Shown: positions 1 to 8,303 of the stretch, piece by piece | Layout of the letters: each line of letters begins with the position of its first letter | How positions within the stretch are numbered: position 1 is the stretch's first letter | NCBI GenBank assembly: GCA_004134985.1 | Contig: REGQ01000014.1 | Coordinates: forward strand, 1 to 64,000 | Reading direction: 5' to 3' | DNA from: Paenibacillaceae bacterium | GTDB taxonomy: Bacteria; Bacillota; Bacilli; Paenibacillales; Paenibacillaceae | Length of the DNA: 64,000 nt | Notes under the pieces: model-generated | Told to the model about the DNA's origin: nothing | The model's database searches: none | The model's input: the letters and a program-made list of their open reading frames with translations, nothing else | Position numbers and translations under genes: made by a program

Positions 1-189
1 TGTAATTGTCTCCTGTCCCATAGTGACATTATCTCAGAACAGTTATGGGATGACATTATCACAGAAGAACAACAAGCAAAAGCGCCGCAGATTGACAGAT
101 TGGGCGCATGGTGTTATCCTCCAAGTTACTACGACCCGACAAGCGTTTGCTTGAGTTGGGTATTGAACGGGTATAGGATAAGGGAATAA
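1..189 (+). CDS. 3' end of an unknown protein (partial)
   Basis: Frame 1 is open from the first base of the window to a TAA at 187-189, giving 62 codons without a stop and ending ...SWVLNGYRIRE. The stop is followed 14 bp later by a good intrinsic terminator, so this is probably the C-terminus of a gene that begins upstream. The sequence is acidic and rich in aromatic residues, with a small internal duplication (DIISEQ and DIITEEQ). I do not recognise the family and assign no function. Confidence 0.55.
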   Translation, partial: CNCLLSHSDIISEQLWDDIITEEQQAKAPQIDRLGAWCYPPSYYDPTSVCLSWVLNGYRIRE

Positions 190-202
190 ATCGATTGAAA
201 AA

Positions 203-226
203 GCTCTTCGAGTGAAGAGTTTTTTC
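203..226 (+). terminator. Intrinsic terminator
   Basis: The hairpin CTCTTC/GAAGAG (204-209 and 214-219) has a 4-nt loop and is followed by six T residues. It sits after the partial CDS ending at 189 and before the MATE gene. Confidence 0.75.
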
Positions 227-245
227 TCATTATAACGATAAAGAA

Positions 246-1643
246 GTGATGACAACGATGGCGCTCAAGTTGCGAATGTTGATGAAAAATGGATTAAATA
301 AACATTTAACCGGAGAGTCGATGGATTACCGGCAGATTTTGGCCTTGTTCTTCCCGATACTAATTGATCAGGCATTCATTGTCGGTTTGAACTTGCTCAA
401 TACGGCGATGATCAGCTCCTCCGGCGTGACAGCAGTCAGTGCCGTCAATATGGTGGATTCGCTCAATGTTTTTATGATCAACGTGTTCGTGGCGATTGCA
501 ACCGGGGGAACCGTAGTTGTAGCGCAGTATAAAGGGAGCGGAAACCCGCTGATGGTCTCACGCGCCACAGCCAGCAGCATTACTTCGGTAGCCAGCGTTG
601 CGCTCTTCGTCGGTTTGCTAATTATGTTGCTGCATAATCAGGTGCTCACATTGCTGTTCGGTTCTGCCTCGCCGGAAGTGCTCAGCGATGCCAGAATCTA
701 TCTGACCGGCAGCTGTATATCTTATGTAGGTCTTGCCATTGTGCAGGCGGTGTGCGGTTCTTTGCGTGGAATCGGGAAGACGAGGGCGTCGCTATTTCTT
801 TCGCTTTCGATGAATTTATTGTACGTCCTGCTCAATATTGTGCTGATTAATTTCTTGCACATGGGGGTGCTGGGCATGACGCTCGCGGTTAATATTGCCC
901 GGTTTGCGGGAGCGGCGCTTGCCCTCGTTTATTTGTTCAAATGGGAAGCTACGCTTCACCTGCACATTCGCGATCTGTTTCATATCCCGCTGTCGATGCT
1001 GAGGAAAATTATGTTTATCGGCGTTCCGTTCGCGATGGAGCAGATGTTCTTCAACGGGGGGAAGCTGCTCACGCAGGTGTTCATCGTTGGCATGGGGACC
1101 CATGCCATTGCTGCCAATGCGATTGCTTCCACCCTGGCGATGGTGTTCCAGGTGCCTGCAGCCGCGCTGTCGCTAACGATCGTGACCGTCGTCGGCCAAT
1201 GTATGGGCAGAGGAAATATTGACGATGCCCGCAAGTTCATCAAGTCTTTTCTGTGGCTGGGTGCCGGAGCATTGGCATTGGTCGGTGTCATTCTCATGCC
1301 GATGTACCATCCGTTGATCAGCATCTTCAACCCGCCTGCTGACATTGTGGGAGATATTTTTTGGCTGCTGCTGCTTACTACTGTGGTGCAAGTGCCGCTC
1401 TGGTCAATCAGCTTCATCCTGCCGGCGGCTTTGCGGGCAGCAGGTGATTCCAAGTTCACTTCCATCACCTCGATGCTCACAATGTGGCTGTTCCGCATTA
1501 GTTTTGGCTATGTGCTCGGTGTGACGCTAGGCTATGGATTGTATGGGGTTTGGGTGGCCATGTGTTTTGAATGGGGAGTGCGCGGCGCAGTATTTATGTG
1601 GCGCTTCCGAGGGACGAAATGGTACGCGCATCGTCTCATTTAA
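246..1643 (+). CDS. MATE family multidrug/Na+ antiporter
   Basis: A 465-residue integral membrane protein of the multi-antimicrobial extrusion family, which exports cationic drugs or metabolites in exchange for Na+ or H+. The length fits the usual 450-470 residues. The sequence reads as about twelve hydrophobic segments in two six-helix halves, beginning near residue 30 (ILALFFPILIDQAF), with the MATE-like stretch PFAMEQMFFNGGKLL opening the second half. GTG 246, ATG 249 and ATG 258 are all possible starts and none has a strong ribosome site. The gene is monocistronic, between terminators at 203-226 and 1652-1697. The substrate cannot be told from sequence. Confidence 0.9.
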   Translation: MMTTMALKLRMLMKNGLNKHLTGESMDYRQILALFFPILIDQAFIVGLNLLNTAMISSSGVTAVSAVNMVDSLNVFMINVFVAIATGGTVVVAQYKGSGNPLMVSRATASSITSVASVALFVGLLIMLLHNQVLTLLFGSASPEVLSDARIYLTGSCISYVGLAIVQAVCGSLRGIGKTRASLFLSLSMNLLYVLLNIVLINFLHMGVLGMTLAVNIARFAGAALALVYLFKWEATLHLHIRDLFHIPLSMLRKIMFIGVPFAMEQMFFNGGKLLTQVFIVGMGTHAIAANAIASTLAMVFQVPAAALSLTIVTVVGQCMGRGNIDDARKFIKSFLWLGAGALALVGVILMPMYHPLISIFNPPADIVGDIFWLLLLTTVVQVPLWSISFILPAALRAAGDSKFTSITSMLTMWLFRISFGYVLGVTLGYGLYGVWVAMCFEWGVRGAVFMWRFRGTKWYAHRLI

Positions 1644-1651
1644 TGATGTAA

Positions 1652-1697
1652 AGGATTTTCAGTAACTGCATCCAAAAGATGCGGCTGGGAATCCTTT
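1652..1697 (+). terminator. Intrinsic terminator of the MATE gene
   Basis: A long hairpin with outer arms AGGATT/AATCCT and inner arms GCATC/GATGC, followed by six T residues, begins 9 bp after the stop codon. Confidence 0.75.
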
Positions 1698-1745
1698 TTT
1701 ATATTTTATTAGATGAAATTTCGCAGGGAATGGTGTGACTTCACG

Positions 1746-1774
1746 AGGACAGCATTGCGGCAATGTCCTTTTTT
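1746..1774 (+). terminator. Second hairpin with T-run
   Basis: GGACA...ATTG and CAATGTCC form a bulged stem followed by TTTTTT. It lies about 50 bp beyond the first terminator and about 65 bp before the ABC-F gene, so it could be a back-up terminator or a leader attenuator. A TATAAT hexamer at 1789-1794 just after it is a plausible -10 for the next gene, though no good -35 is visible. Confidence 0.5.
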
Positions 1775-1838
1775 CCGCGGTATTGTGGTATAATGATGCG
1801 ATGAGAAAGATAATGAAACGAAGAACAGGAGAGATCCG

Positions 1839-3458
1839 ATGATTAGTACAAGCGGCGTTACGCTTCGCTATGGAAAGCGCGCGCTATTTGAAGATGTGAA
1901 TATCAAGTTTACGCCAGGCAACTGCTACGGTTTAATTGGTGCAAACGGAGCAGGGAAATCGACCTTTTTGAAAATCCTTTCCGGTGAAATTGAGTCCAAC
2001 AGCGGTGATGTCCATATTACACCGGGTGAGCGGCTGGCCGTGCTCAAGCAGAACCATTATGAGTATGACGAGTTTGCCGTAATTGAAACGGTGATGATGG
2101 GTCATGCGAAATTGTACCAGGTGATGAAGGAAAAGGATGCGCTCTATGCCAAAGCCGATTTCTCTGATGAGGACGGCATGCGCGCCGGCGAGCTTGAAGC
2201 GGAATTTGCAGAACTGAACGGCTGGGAAGCCGAGTCGGAAGCTGCGGGAATGCTGAACGGTCTTGGCATACCGCCTGAGCTGCATGACAAGAAGATGGCT
2301 GACCTGAGCGGCAATGATAAAGTACGCGTCTTGCTGGCGCAGGCGTTGTTCGGTTCACCGCACAACCTGCTGCTCGATGAGCCTACCAACCACCTTGATT
2401 TGGAATCGATCCGCTGGCTGGAGACGTTCCTGATGGATTATGAAGGCACCGTTATCGTCGTATCCCATGACCGTCACTTCCTGAATAAAGTTTGTACCCA
2501 TATTGCGGACATTGACTTTGGTAAAATCCAGCTTTATGTGGGCAACTACGATTTCTGGTATGAGTCAAGCCAACTGGCCTTGAAGCTGGTTCGCGACCAG
2601 AACAAGAAGAAAGAAGAGAAGATTAAGGAGTTGCAAGCATTTATTCAGCGTTTCAGCGCGAATGCTTCCAAGTCCAAGCAAGCGACTTCCCGGAAGAAGA
2701 CATTGGATAAGATTACGCTGGACGACATTCGTCCGTCCAACCGTAAATATCCTTTCCTTCACTTCAAGCCTGAACGTGAAGCGGGCAAGCAATTGTTGAC
2801 CGTGGAACAATTGAGCAAGCAAGTTGACGGCGAAACGCTGATTAATGGCATTAACTTTGTTGTGAACAAGGGCGACAAAATCGCGTTGGTTGGCCCGAAT
2901 GGCTTGCCGAAATCTACACTGTTTGAAGTGTTGATGGGCGAACTGGACGCTGACGGCGGCGAGTTTACTTGGGGCATTACGACGACACGCGCCTATTTCC
3001 CTAAAGACAACTCGAGTTATTTCGATGAAGTTGATATGAACCTTGTGGACTGGCTGCGCCAATATTCCAAGGATCAGGATGAAACGTTCCTGCGCGGGTT
3101 CCTCGGACGGATGTTGTTCTCTGGCGAAGAGGCATTGAAAAAAGCCAACGTATTGTCCGGAGGCGAGAAGGTTCGCTGCATGCTGGCGAAAATGATGCTT
3201 AATGGGGCAAACGTGCTGCTGTTCGATGAGCCGACGAACCACTTGGATTTGGAGTCCATTACAGCGCTCAATAACGGGCTGATCGACTTTGACGGCACGA
3301 TTCTGTTCACATCGCATGACCATCAGTTCATTCAGACAATTGCCAACCGGATTATTGAAATTACGCCGAATGGCCTGATTGACCGGATCATGAGCTATGA
3401 TGAATATTTGGAGAATGATGAGGTAAAAGCGCTGCGGGAGAAAATGTACGCCGAATAG
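1839..3458 (+). CDS. ABC-F ATPase, YkpA/YbiT type
   Basis: A 539-residue soluble protein with two ABC ATPase domains joined by the charged ABC-F linker (about residues 240-300) and no membrane segment. ABC-F proteins act on ribosomes as translation factors or antibiotic-resistance proteins; the opening FEDVNIKFTPGNCYGLIGAN closely resembles B. subtilis YkpA. Domain 1 has Walker A GANGAGKST, signature LSGND and Walker B LLLDEPTNHLD. Domain 2 has signature LSGGE and Walker B LLFDEPTNHLD, but its Walker A reads GPNGLPKST, with Pro357 where Gly is canonical. AGGAGAG lies 6-7 nt before the ATG. The gene ends at a strong terminator. Its ribosomal role is inferred from the family. Confidence 0.92.
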   Translation: MISTSGVTLRYGKRALFEDVNIKFTPGNCYGLIGANGAGKSTFLKILSGEIESNSGDVHITPGERLAVLKQNHYEYDEFAVIETVMMGHAKLYQVMKEKDALYAKADFSDEDGMRAGELEAEFAELNGWEAESEAAGMLNGLGIPPELHDKKMADLSGNDKVRVLLAQALFGSPHNLLLDEPTNHLDLESIRWLETFLMDYEGTVIVVSHDRHFLNKVCTHIADIDFGKIQLYVGNYDFWYESSQLALKLVRDQNKKKEEKIKELQAFIQRFSANASKSKQATSRKKTLDKITLDDIRPSNRKYPFLHFKPEREAGKQLLTVEQLSKQVDGETLINGINFVVNKGDKIALVGPNGLPKSTLFEVLMGELDADGGEFTWGITTTRAYFPKDNSSYFDEVDMNLVDWLRQYSKDQDETFLRGFLGRMLFSGEEALKKANVLSGGEKVRCMLAKMMLNGANVLLFDEPTNHLDLESITALNNGLIDFDGTILFTSHDHQFIQTIANRIIEITPNGLIDRIMSYDEYLENDEVKALREKMYAE

Positions 3459-3490
3459 CAGCGCATGAGCAGATCGTGACAATAAATTAA

Positions 3491-3537
3491 AAGGCTGCAT
3501 CCCAGGGATAAACCCTTGTGGATGCAGCCTTTTTTTT
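3491..3537 (+). terminator. Strong intrinsic terminator after the ABC-F gene
   Basis: A 12-bp stem (3491-3502 with 3520-3531, containing GGCTGCATCC) is followed by seven or more T residues. Confidence 0.9.
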
Positions 3538-3559
3538 GAATTTTTAAGCGGGGGTGAAT

Positions 3560-3616
3560 AGAGTAATAAAACAAGGCCGCTCACCAGCAGATAAACTGCG
3601 TAGTGAGACGGCCTTG
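3560..3616 (-). terminator. Intrinsic terminator of sodA
   Basis: On the minus strand a long stem (arms AAGGCCG and CGGCCTT, extended by CTCAC/GTGAG) at 3573-3616 is followed by GTTTTATT. It lies just downstream of the sodA stop and faces the ABC-F terminator, insulating the convergent genes. Confidence 0.8.
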
Positions 3617-3632
3617 CGATATAAAACCTCAA

Positions 3633-4247
3633 TTATGCTTTTGCAGCATCGTAACGTTTGCCAACTTCAGCCCAGTTAACTACATTCCAGAAAGCAGCAA
3701 TGTAATCAGGACGTTTGTTTTGATAGTTCAGGTAGTAGGCATGCTCCCATACATCAAGTCCGAGCAAAGGCGTTTCGCCTTCGAAAATCGGGCTGTCTTG
3801 GTTAGGAAGGCTATATACTTTCAGGTTGCCGTCTTTACCAAGGGCAAGCCATGCCCAGCCGCTTCCGAAACGGGTTGTAGCTGCTTTAGCGAAATCTTCT
3901 TTGAATTTATCAAAGCCGCCAAGCTCGCTTTCAATGGCAGCTGCCAATGCGCCTTGCGGTGCGCCGCCAGCATCTGGACCAATTGTTTCCCAGAACAGGG
4001 AGTGGTTAGCATGTCCGCCACCGTTGTTGCGAACTGCTGTACGAATGCTTTCTGGTACGCTGTTCAGGTCTGCAAGCAGTTCTTCCAGCGATTTGCCTTG
4101 CAGCTCAGGAGCGGACTCCAATGCAGCGTTCAGGTTCGTAACATATGTGTTGTGATGACGATCGTGGTGAATGGCCATTGTGGTTTCATCGATATGCGGC
4201 TCAAGCGCATTGTTTGCATAAGGTAGAGCAGGCAATTGGTGTGCCAT
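3633..4247 (-). CDS. sodA: Mn/Fe superoxide dismutase
   Basis: A 204-residue cytoplasmic SOD converting superoxide to H2O2 and O2. All four metal-ligand contexts are present: the His in MAIHHDRHH, the His in GHANHSLFW, and Asp and His in [11 protein letters not shown]. Length and the opening ([16 protein letters not shown]) match B. subtilis SodA. I start at the ATG at 4247-4245 because AGGAGG (4257-4262) is 9 nt upstream of it; an in-frame ATG at 4256 would overlap the ribosome site. The gene is monocistronic with its own promoter and terminator. A second SOD domain is encoded in a fusion at 8978-10345. Confidence 0.96.
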   Translation of the reverse strand: MAHQLPALPYANNALEPHIDETTMAIHHDRHHNTYVTNLNAALESAPELQGKSLEELLADLNSVPESIRTAVRNNGGGHANHSLFWETIGPDAGGAPQGALAAAIESELGGFDKFKEDFAKAATTRFGSGWAWLALGKDGNLKVYSLPNQDSPIFEGETPLLGLDVWEHAYYLNYQNKRPDYIAAFWNVVNWAEVGKRYDAAKA

Positions 4248-4289
4248 GATTAACAACCTCCTAAAGTAATATGTAGTATCCCGGTCACT

Positions 4290-4318
4290 ATTATCCCCTA
4301 TTTTCCATAATAAATCAA
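4290..4318 (-). promoter_or_regulatory. sigma-A promoter of sodA
   Basis: On the minus strand TTGATT (4318-4313) and GATAAT (4295-4290) are separated by exactly 17 bp. The -10 lies about 43 bp upstream of the start codon. Confidence 0.75.
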
Positions 4319-4861
4319 CATTTATGTTTCAAAAGTCTGTGAAACCGTTTCGGCGGATTCCAAGGGGAAATATGACAAAATTCGGTATGGGGTACCATGC
4401 AATATTAACCTTCGTATGATGGCATTAAACAGGATGTTCTATTCATCATGCCTTTATATCAGCAATTTGAAAGCGATTAAATAAGTTAATTATTATATAT
4501 TTGTAATAAAATTACATTATTTTGACGAATTATCAGATTTTTTTGAGAAAAAAGAAGGAATTCAAGTTTATTTGTCGTATTTGTAATGTTACTGTAAAAA
4601 AAAGATACGTCTTTTGTAAAAATACAAGCCTTTGTGGCGTTGGTTCCAAACTGACTTGTATTCCATTGCGAAACGGATGCTTCCCCCCTCTATAGGCTTG
4701 GGAAGCCGTTTACGCTTGCCTGCATTTGATCTGCACAACAGCTATCTGCCGTACAAGCAGCTCGGTTGTTCGTGCGCTGCTGACCGGAAGAAGCACTTGT
4801 TCGCGGCTTAGAGAGAGCAAACGCCGTGAATCTTAATCTTGTGATAAAGGGAGAGTTCATT
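4319..4861. other. Intergenic region without a recognisable gene
   Basis: About 540 bp between sodA and the GNAT gene. The part from 4440 to 4620 is very AT-rich and would suit divergent promoters. From 4630 to 4820 base composition returns to average, but no open frame with a ribosome site is visible. A cre-like TGAAACCGTTTC stretch near 4340 is only a partial match to a CcpA site. I see no structured RNA here. Confidence 0.4.
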
Positions 4862-5284
4862 ATGCAAGTTCGTTCTTTTCAACTATCCGATTACAAATCG
4901 GTCACGAAATTGCTTGAAACGGTTTTGTCCGCAGAGTGTTATGAATTGACGATGGAAGCTTTTGCAAGACAGTTGTCGTGGGACAGCGAAATGGTCATTG
5001 TAGCAAGTGTAAACAATGAGATCGCCGGTGTCATTATTGGAACAATCGACAAAAATAATGGTTATTATTACCGGATTGCTGTTCACAAAGACCATCGCCA
5101 CCAAGGGATTGGCAAAGCATTGATTAATGGCATGCGGCAGCGTTTTGAAAATCGCAACGTCAAGAAAATAATGATTGCTGCAGATGAGCATAATGAACCT
5201 GTGCTTTCATTATATGAATCTGTTGGGTTTGCAGCCAGTGATTTCTTTCGCTCCTTCCAGAAGCTCAGTATCGTTGCGGGTTAA
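4862..5284 (+). CDS. GNAT family N-acetyltransferase
   Basis: A 140-residue single-domain GNAT transferring an acetyl group from acetyl-CoA to an unknown amine. The acetyl-CoA loop is seen in RIAVHKDHRHQGIGKAL (motif A, Q/R-x-x-G-x-G/A), followed by the C-terminal SLYESVGF typical of RimI-like enzymes. I start at ATG 4862, preceded by GGGAGAG at a 6-nt gap; the frame stays open upstream to 4826 without a ribosome site. The gene ends before a clear terminator and has no operon partner, so the substrate cannot be inferred. Confidence 0.88.
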   Translation: MQVRSFQLSDYKSVTKLLETVLSAECYELTMEAFARQLSWDSEMVIVASVNNEIAGVIIGTIDKNNGYYYRIAVHKDHRHQGIGKALINGMRQRFENRNVKKIMIAADEHNEPVLSLYESVGFAASDFFRSFQKLSIVAG

Positions 5285-5313
5285 GCCTTACATTCGTTTT
5301 GCTCGCCATCAAG

Positions 5314-5360
5314 GGCATATCTTGCACGCCATTGCTTTTGGCGGTAAGATATGCTTTTCT
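5314..5360 (+). terminator. Intrinsic terminator after the GNAT gene
   Basis: GCATATCTT (5314-5322) pairs with AAGATATGC (5345-5353), with an inner CGCC/GGCG stem, followed by TTTTCTT. Confidence 0.8.
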
Positions 5361-5415
5361 TATAGTATGAATGTTTAGCTGTAGGATGAATGCCGAAACT
5401 AACAGGGAGTACTGC

Positions 5416-5967
5416 ATGGAAATATACGAACCTTGTGTGATTAAAAGCTTCAAGCACGATGGCCACCTTCATCGCATGTGGATGCAGAACTGGCTAGTTC
5501 CCAATCATTGTATAACAACTGCACACAGCGCGGAGTCGATGATTGTCATGATTAACTCACAGACCCCCATTCAGGAATCGGATGGGAAAATATGGACTAG
5601 CCGGGTGCCGGCCGTTTCTTTTTTTATTCCGGGCATGTGGTTTAACGTTGTGGCATTGCTGGAGGATGCAGGCATTCGCTATTATTGCAATGTCGCTTCA
5701 CCACCCTATTTGCATGATGGCGTGCTGACTTATATCGATTATGATCTGGATGTCATTCGTTTGGCTGATCAGTCTGTGTTTGTGGTGGATCGTGATGAAT
5801 ACGAGCAGCATAAGGCCATTTACCATTATCCCAAGCTAGTCGAGAGCAAGGTGAAGGAAGGGCTTCGTCAATTGATGGAACGTGTTCATGGAGGGATGAC
5901 TCCTTTCGACGACGATGCTGCATATAGCTATTACGAGAATTGGAAAAATAATGAGAGCGAGGTGTAG
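5416..5967 (+). CDS. ntdP: DUF402 nucleoside tri-/diphosphatase, Ntdp (YgaC) type
   Basis: A 183-residue DUF402 protein. Family members hydrolyse nucleoside tri- and diphosphates with a divalent metal; the closest named relative I recognise is B. subtilis YgaC. Shared segments are IKSFKHDGHLHRMW near the N-terminus, ESDGKIWTSR, PGMWFNVVALL, RYYCNVASP, YIDYDLDV and DEYEQHK. AGGGAG lies 5-6 nt before ATG 5416; the open frame extends a further 15 codons upstream without support. It ends 1 nt before the signal peptidase start, so the two are probably co-transcribed. Confidence 0.85.
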   Translation: MEIYEPCVIKSFKHDGHLHRMWMQNWLVPNHCITTAHSAESMIVMINSQTPIQESDGKIWTSRVPAVSFFIPGMWFNVVALLEDAGIRYYCNVASPPYLHDGVLTYIDYDLDVIRLADQSVFVVDRDEYEQHKAIYHYPKLVESKVKEGLRQLMERVHGGMTPFDDDAAYSYYENWKNNESEV

Positions 5968-5968
5968 T

Positions 5969-6556
5969 ATGGGGCAGCCGACTCCCTCTGTGGAATCGAA
6001 TAGCGATGAAATGAGGACAAGTTCGAGACCTTGGGTAAAGGAACTGCTGGATTGGGTGAAAACACTCGCTGTTGCACTCGCTATTGTTCTGTCTTTGCAC
6101 TTATTTGTCTTCAACTTATCCACGGTGGAAGGACATTCGATGGAGCCGACGCTGCATGCGAAGGAATGGTTGTTTGTTAATAAAGCGGTTTTTTTGTTTG
6201 GCAGCCCGGCTCTGGGGGATGTCATCATAGTGAAGGACCCGGAGATCGGCCCAAGCGGGAAAGATTACCTGGTGAAGCGCATTATCGGTGTGCCGGGTGA
6301 TATCATTGAAATTCGAAACAGACAATTGTACCGCAATAATGAACTTATTGTGGAGCGCTATACTGATAATCCGATTGATGGCCAGGATATGGCGGCGGTT
6401 GAGGTAGGCGAAGGCAGCTATTTCCTGATGGGTGACAACCGACACGCACATGCAAGCCGTGACAGCCGTTCCTTCGGAACAGTGCCAAGAGATCAAATTA
6501 TGGGCAGAGCGGATATTATTCTGTGGCCGATCACCAAAATGACATTTCTCAAATGA
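5969..6556 (+). CDS. sipS: Type I signal peptidase
   Basis: A 195-residue membrane-anchored serine protease that removes signal peptides from secreted preproteins. One N-terminal membrane segment (about residues 27-47, TLAVALAIVLSLHLFVF) is followed by the Ser/Lys dyad: Ser57 in GHSMEPTL and Lys103 in YLVKRIIGVPGD. Box E reads MGDNRHAHASRDSR and carries six residues between GDNR and DSR where four are usual. I start at ATG 5969, 2 nt after the previous stop, with GAGG upstream; the longer frame to 5915 would overlap the DUF402 gene. Which paralogue (SipS, T, U or V) it matches is not decided by sequence. Confidence 0.92.
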   Translation: MGQPTPSVESNSDEMRTSSRPWVKELLDWVKTLAVALAIVLSLHLFVFNLSTVEGHSMEPTLHAKEWLFVNKAVFLFGSPALGDVIIVKDPEIGPSGKDYLVKRIIGVPGDIIEIRNRQLYRNNELIVERYTDNPIDGQDMAAVEVGEGSYFLMGDNRHAHASRDSRSFGTVPRDQIMGRADIILWPITKMTFLK

Positions 6557-6569
6557 TATTGGTGGATCT

Positions 6570-6620
6570 GCACCGCGCGCAGCTTCCAGCGCACGGTGTT
6601 TCGCTGTATGACGGCGGTCG
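6570..6620 (+). repeat. Dispersed GC-rich repeat, copy 1
   Basis: The 23 bp at 6570-6592 are identical to 56258-56280, and weaker similarity continues to about 6620. A third, degenerate, inverted copy lies at 57078-57098. Here the copy sits just after the signal peptidase stop, with an imperfect CAGCG/CGCTG hairpin. The rest of the 193-bp gap to queG holds nothing else I recognise. Confidence 0.65.
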
Positions 6621-6749
6621 GTGGACCACTCGTCTGCAGGGATTCGCTGTACATTGTGGACAAGATAAGTCCTCTACAAAAGAGAGGTTTGTGCTGTTAA
6701 GCCAGGCTTGCCGGATAGCGGACAAAAGTGAGGAGGTGGCAAGTAAGCA

Positions 6750-7967
6750 ATGGATGAAGAACTGGAATCAGCGGGGCGAGTGAACTACAGCCGTCTGAAG
6801 AAAGAGTTGCTGCTTGCTCTTCCTGAACTCGGCATTGACAAGCTTGGGGTGGCCTCGGCGGCGCCTTTTACGGAGATGAAGCAGCGGCTGCTGCTTCACC
6901 GCGAGCGCGGGCATGAGTCCGGCTTCGAAGAACCGGATATAGATAAGCGAACCGATCCCGCACTGTTGTTCAAGGATCCGCAGTCGATTATTTCGATTGC
7001 AGTAGCCTATCCCTCCAAGCTGGCCAATGGTCCAAAGTCGGAGCCTGGAGCGCGCCGGGGCATTATTTCGCGTGCATCCTGGGGCTCGGATTATCATGGC
7101 GTGCTGCGAAACCGGATGCAGCGGTTGGAGGATTGGCTGCGTGAGCGGGTGCCGCATCTGCGTTCGGAAAGTATGGTGGATACCGGGGCGCTCGTTGACC
7201 GCGCTGTTGCTGAGCGCGCAGGGCTCGGGTGGAGCGCCAAAAATTGCGCGATCATTACACCAGAGTTCGGTTCTTATGTCTTTCTTGGTGAAATGATCAC
7301 GAACTTGCCACTGCAGCCGGATACACCAATTACCGATCAATGCGGGGAGTGCACGAAATGCATTGATGCTTGCCCAACTGGGGCGCTTGTTGGCCCAGGC
7401 CAATTGAATTCAAAAATTTGTATTTCCTTTGTCACGCAGACGAAGGACTTTGTTGAAGATGAAATGATGCGGAAAATCGGCAATCGGCTGTATGGGTGTG
7501 ACACCTGTCAAGTGGTATGCCCGGTGAATAAAGGGAAAAACTGGACGCATCAGCCGGAACTGCAGCCTGACCCGGAAGTGGTGAAACCGCTGCTCGTCCC
7601 GCTTTTGACGATCAGCAACCGGGAATTTAAGGATAACTACGGCAGCACTTCGTCCGCTTGGCGAGGCCGTAAGCCGATTCAGCGCAATGCTGTGATCGGG
7701 CTTGGTAATTTTAAGGAAGCCAGTGCAGTGCCTGACTTGATCGGCGTGCTGCGCAAGGACCCGCGGCCCGTACTGCGGGGCACTGCTGCCTGGGCACTCG
7801 GCAGAATCGGCGGCAGCAATGCGGAAGCCGGGCTGCGCGAGGCGCTGGCTGGGGAGAAGGATGAGGACGTGCTGGAACGTATTGCGCAGGCGCAGGAAAT
7901 GATGGCTGCCGAAGAGGCGAAAGCCCGTTCCAAGAAGACGGCCGAAACAGCAAATTCTAGCCTTTAG
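6750..7967 (+). CDS. queG: Epoxyqueuosine reductase
   Basis: A 405-residue cobalamin- and iron-sulfur-dependent enzyme that reduces epoxyqueuosine to queuosine in tRNA, the last step of the pathway. The catalytic-domain motif DTGALVDRAVAERAGLGW is present, then a 2x[4Fe-4S] domain with cysteines C198, C201, C204, C208 and C250, C253, C257, and a C-terminal HEAT-like repeat region (about residues 305-385) for tRNA contact. AGGAGGT lies 12 nt before ATG 6750, a slightly long gap. folE, whose product feeds both folate and queuosine synthesis, lies 336 bp downstream, which supports the pathway link. Confidence 0.95.
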   Translation: MDEELESAGRVNYSRLKKELLLALPELGIDKLGVASAAPFTEMKQRLLLHRERGHESGFEEPDIDKRTDPALLFKDPQSIISIAVAYPSKLANGPKSEPGARRGIISRASWGSDYHGVLRNRMQRLEDWLRERVPHLRSESMVDTGALVDRAVAERAGLGWSAKNCAIITPEFGSYVFLGEMITNLPLQPDTPITDQCGECTKCIDACPTGALVGPGQLNSKICISFVTQTKDFVEDEMMRKIGNRLYGCDTCQVVCPVNKGKNWTHQPELQPDPEVVKPLLVPLLTISNREFKDNYGSTSSAWRGRKPIQRNAVIGLGNFKEASAVPDLIGVLRKDPRPVLRGTAAWALGRIGGSNAEAGLREALAGEKDEDVLERIAQAQEMMAAEEAKARSKKTAETANSSL

Positions 7968-8047
7968 TGCTGGAAAAACATCAGCAAGACATGGTATGAT
8001 TAGTGGCGATTCTTGTAAACGCTAGTAAGAAAGAGAGGCAGAGAAAA

Positions 8048-8269
8048 ATGAGTGCATGGGATATTATTATTCCAGTCATCACCTTAATTGCGGGGCTGGT
8101 CGGCGGATTTTTTATCGGTGTGTTTTATCTCCGCAAGCAAATTGAAAAGATGCAGAGTGACCCGGATATGCTGCAGAAGATGGCAAAGCAAATGGGGTAC
8201 AATATGAACAAGCAGCAGATGCAGAAAGCTCAGCAAATGATGAACCGACAAAAGGTAGGCCGTAGATAA
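8048..8269 (+). CDS. yneF: UPF0154 membrane protein YneF
   Basis: A 73-residue protein with one N-terminal membrane helix (about residues 5-27, VITLIAGLVGGFFIGVFYL) and a charged, Met/Gln-rich cytoplasmic tail (KQIEKMQSDPDMLQKMAKQM). This matches the small YneF family of Firmicutes, whose function is unknown. I start at ATG 8048 after AGAGG; the frame is open upstream to 8003 without support. It sits between queG and folE on the same strand. Confidence 0.88.
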   Translation: MSAWDIIIPVITLIAGLVGGFFIGVFYLRKQIEKMQSDPDMLQKMAKQMGYNMNKQQMQKAQQMMNRQKVGRR

Positions 8270-8303
8270 CGGAAGTTGTCGGGCTAATAGAGGAGGTAGC
8301 ATC

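Noticed and set aside
1-60. Two TGACATTATC direct repeats 27 bp apart looked like a Tn7/Mu-type transposon end with TGT at the tip.
   Set aside because: Frame 1 is open through both copies to a stop at 189 followed by a terminator, so a coding explanation is simpler, and no transposase gene is visible.
2565-3632. A 355-codon minus-strand frame over the ABC-F gene.
   Set aside because: Antisense shadow: it lacks a ribosome site and crosses two terminators at 3491-3616.
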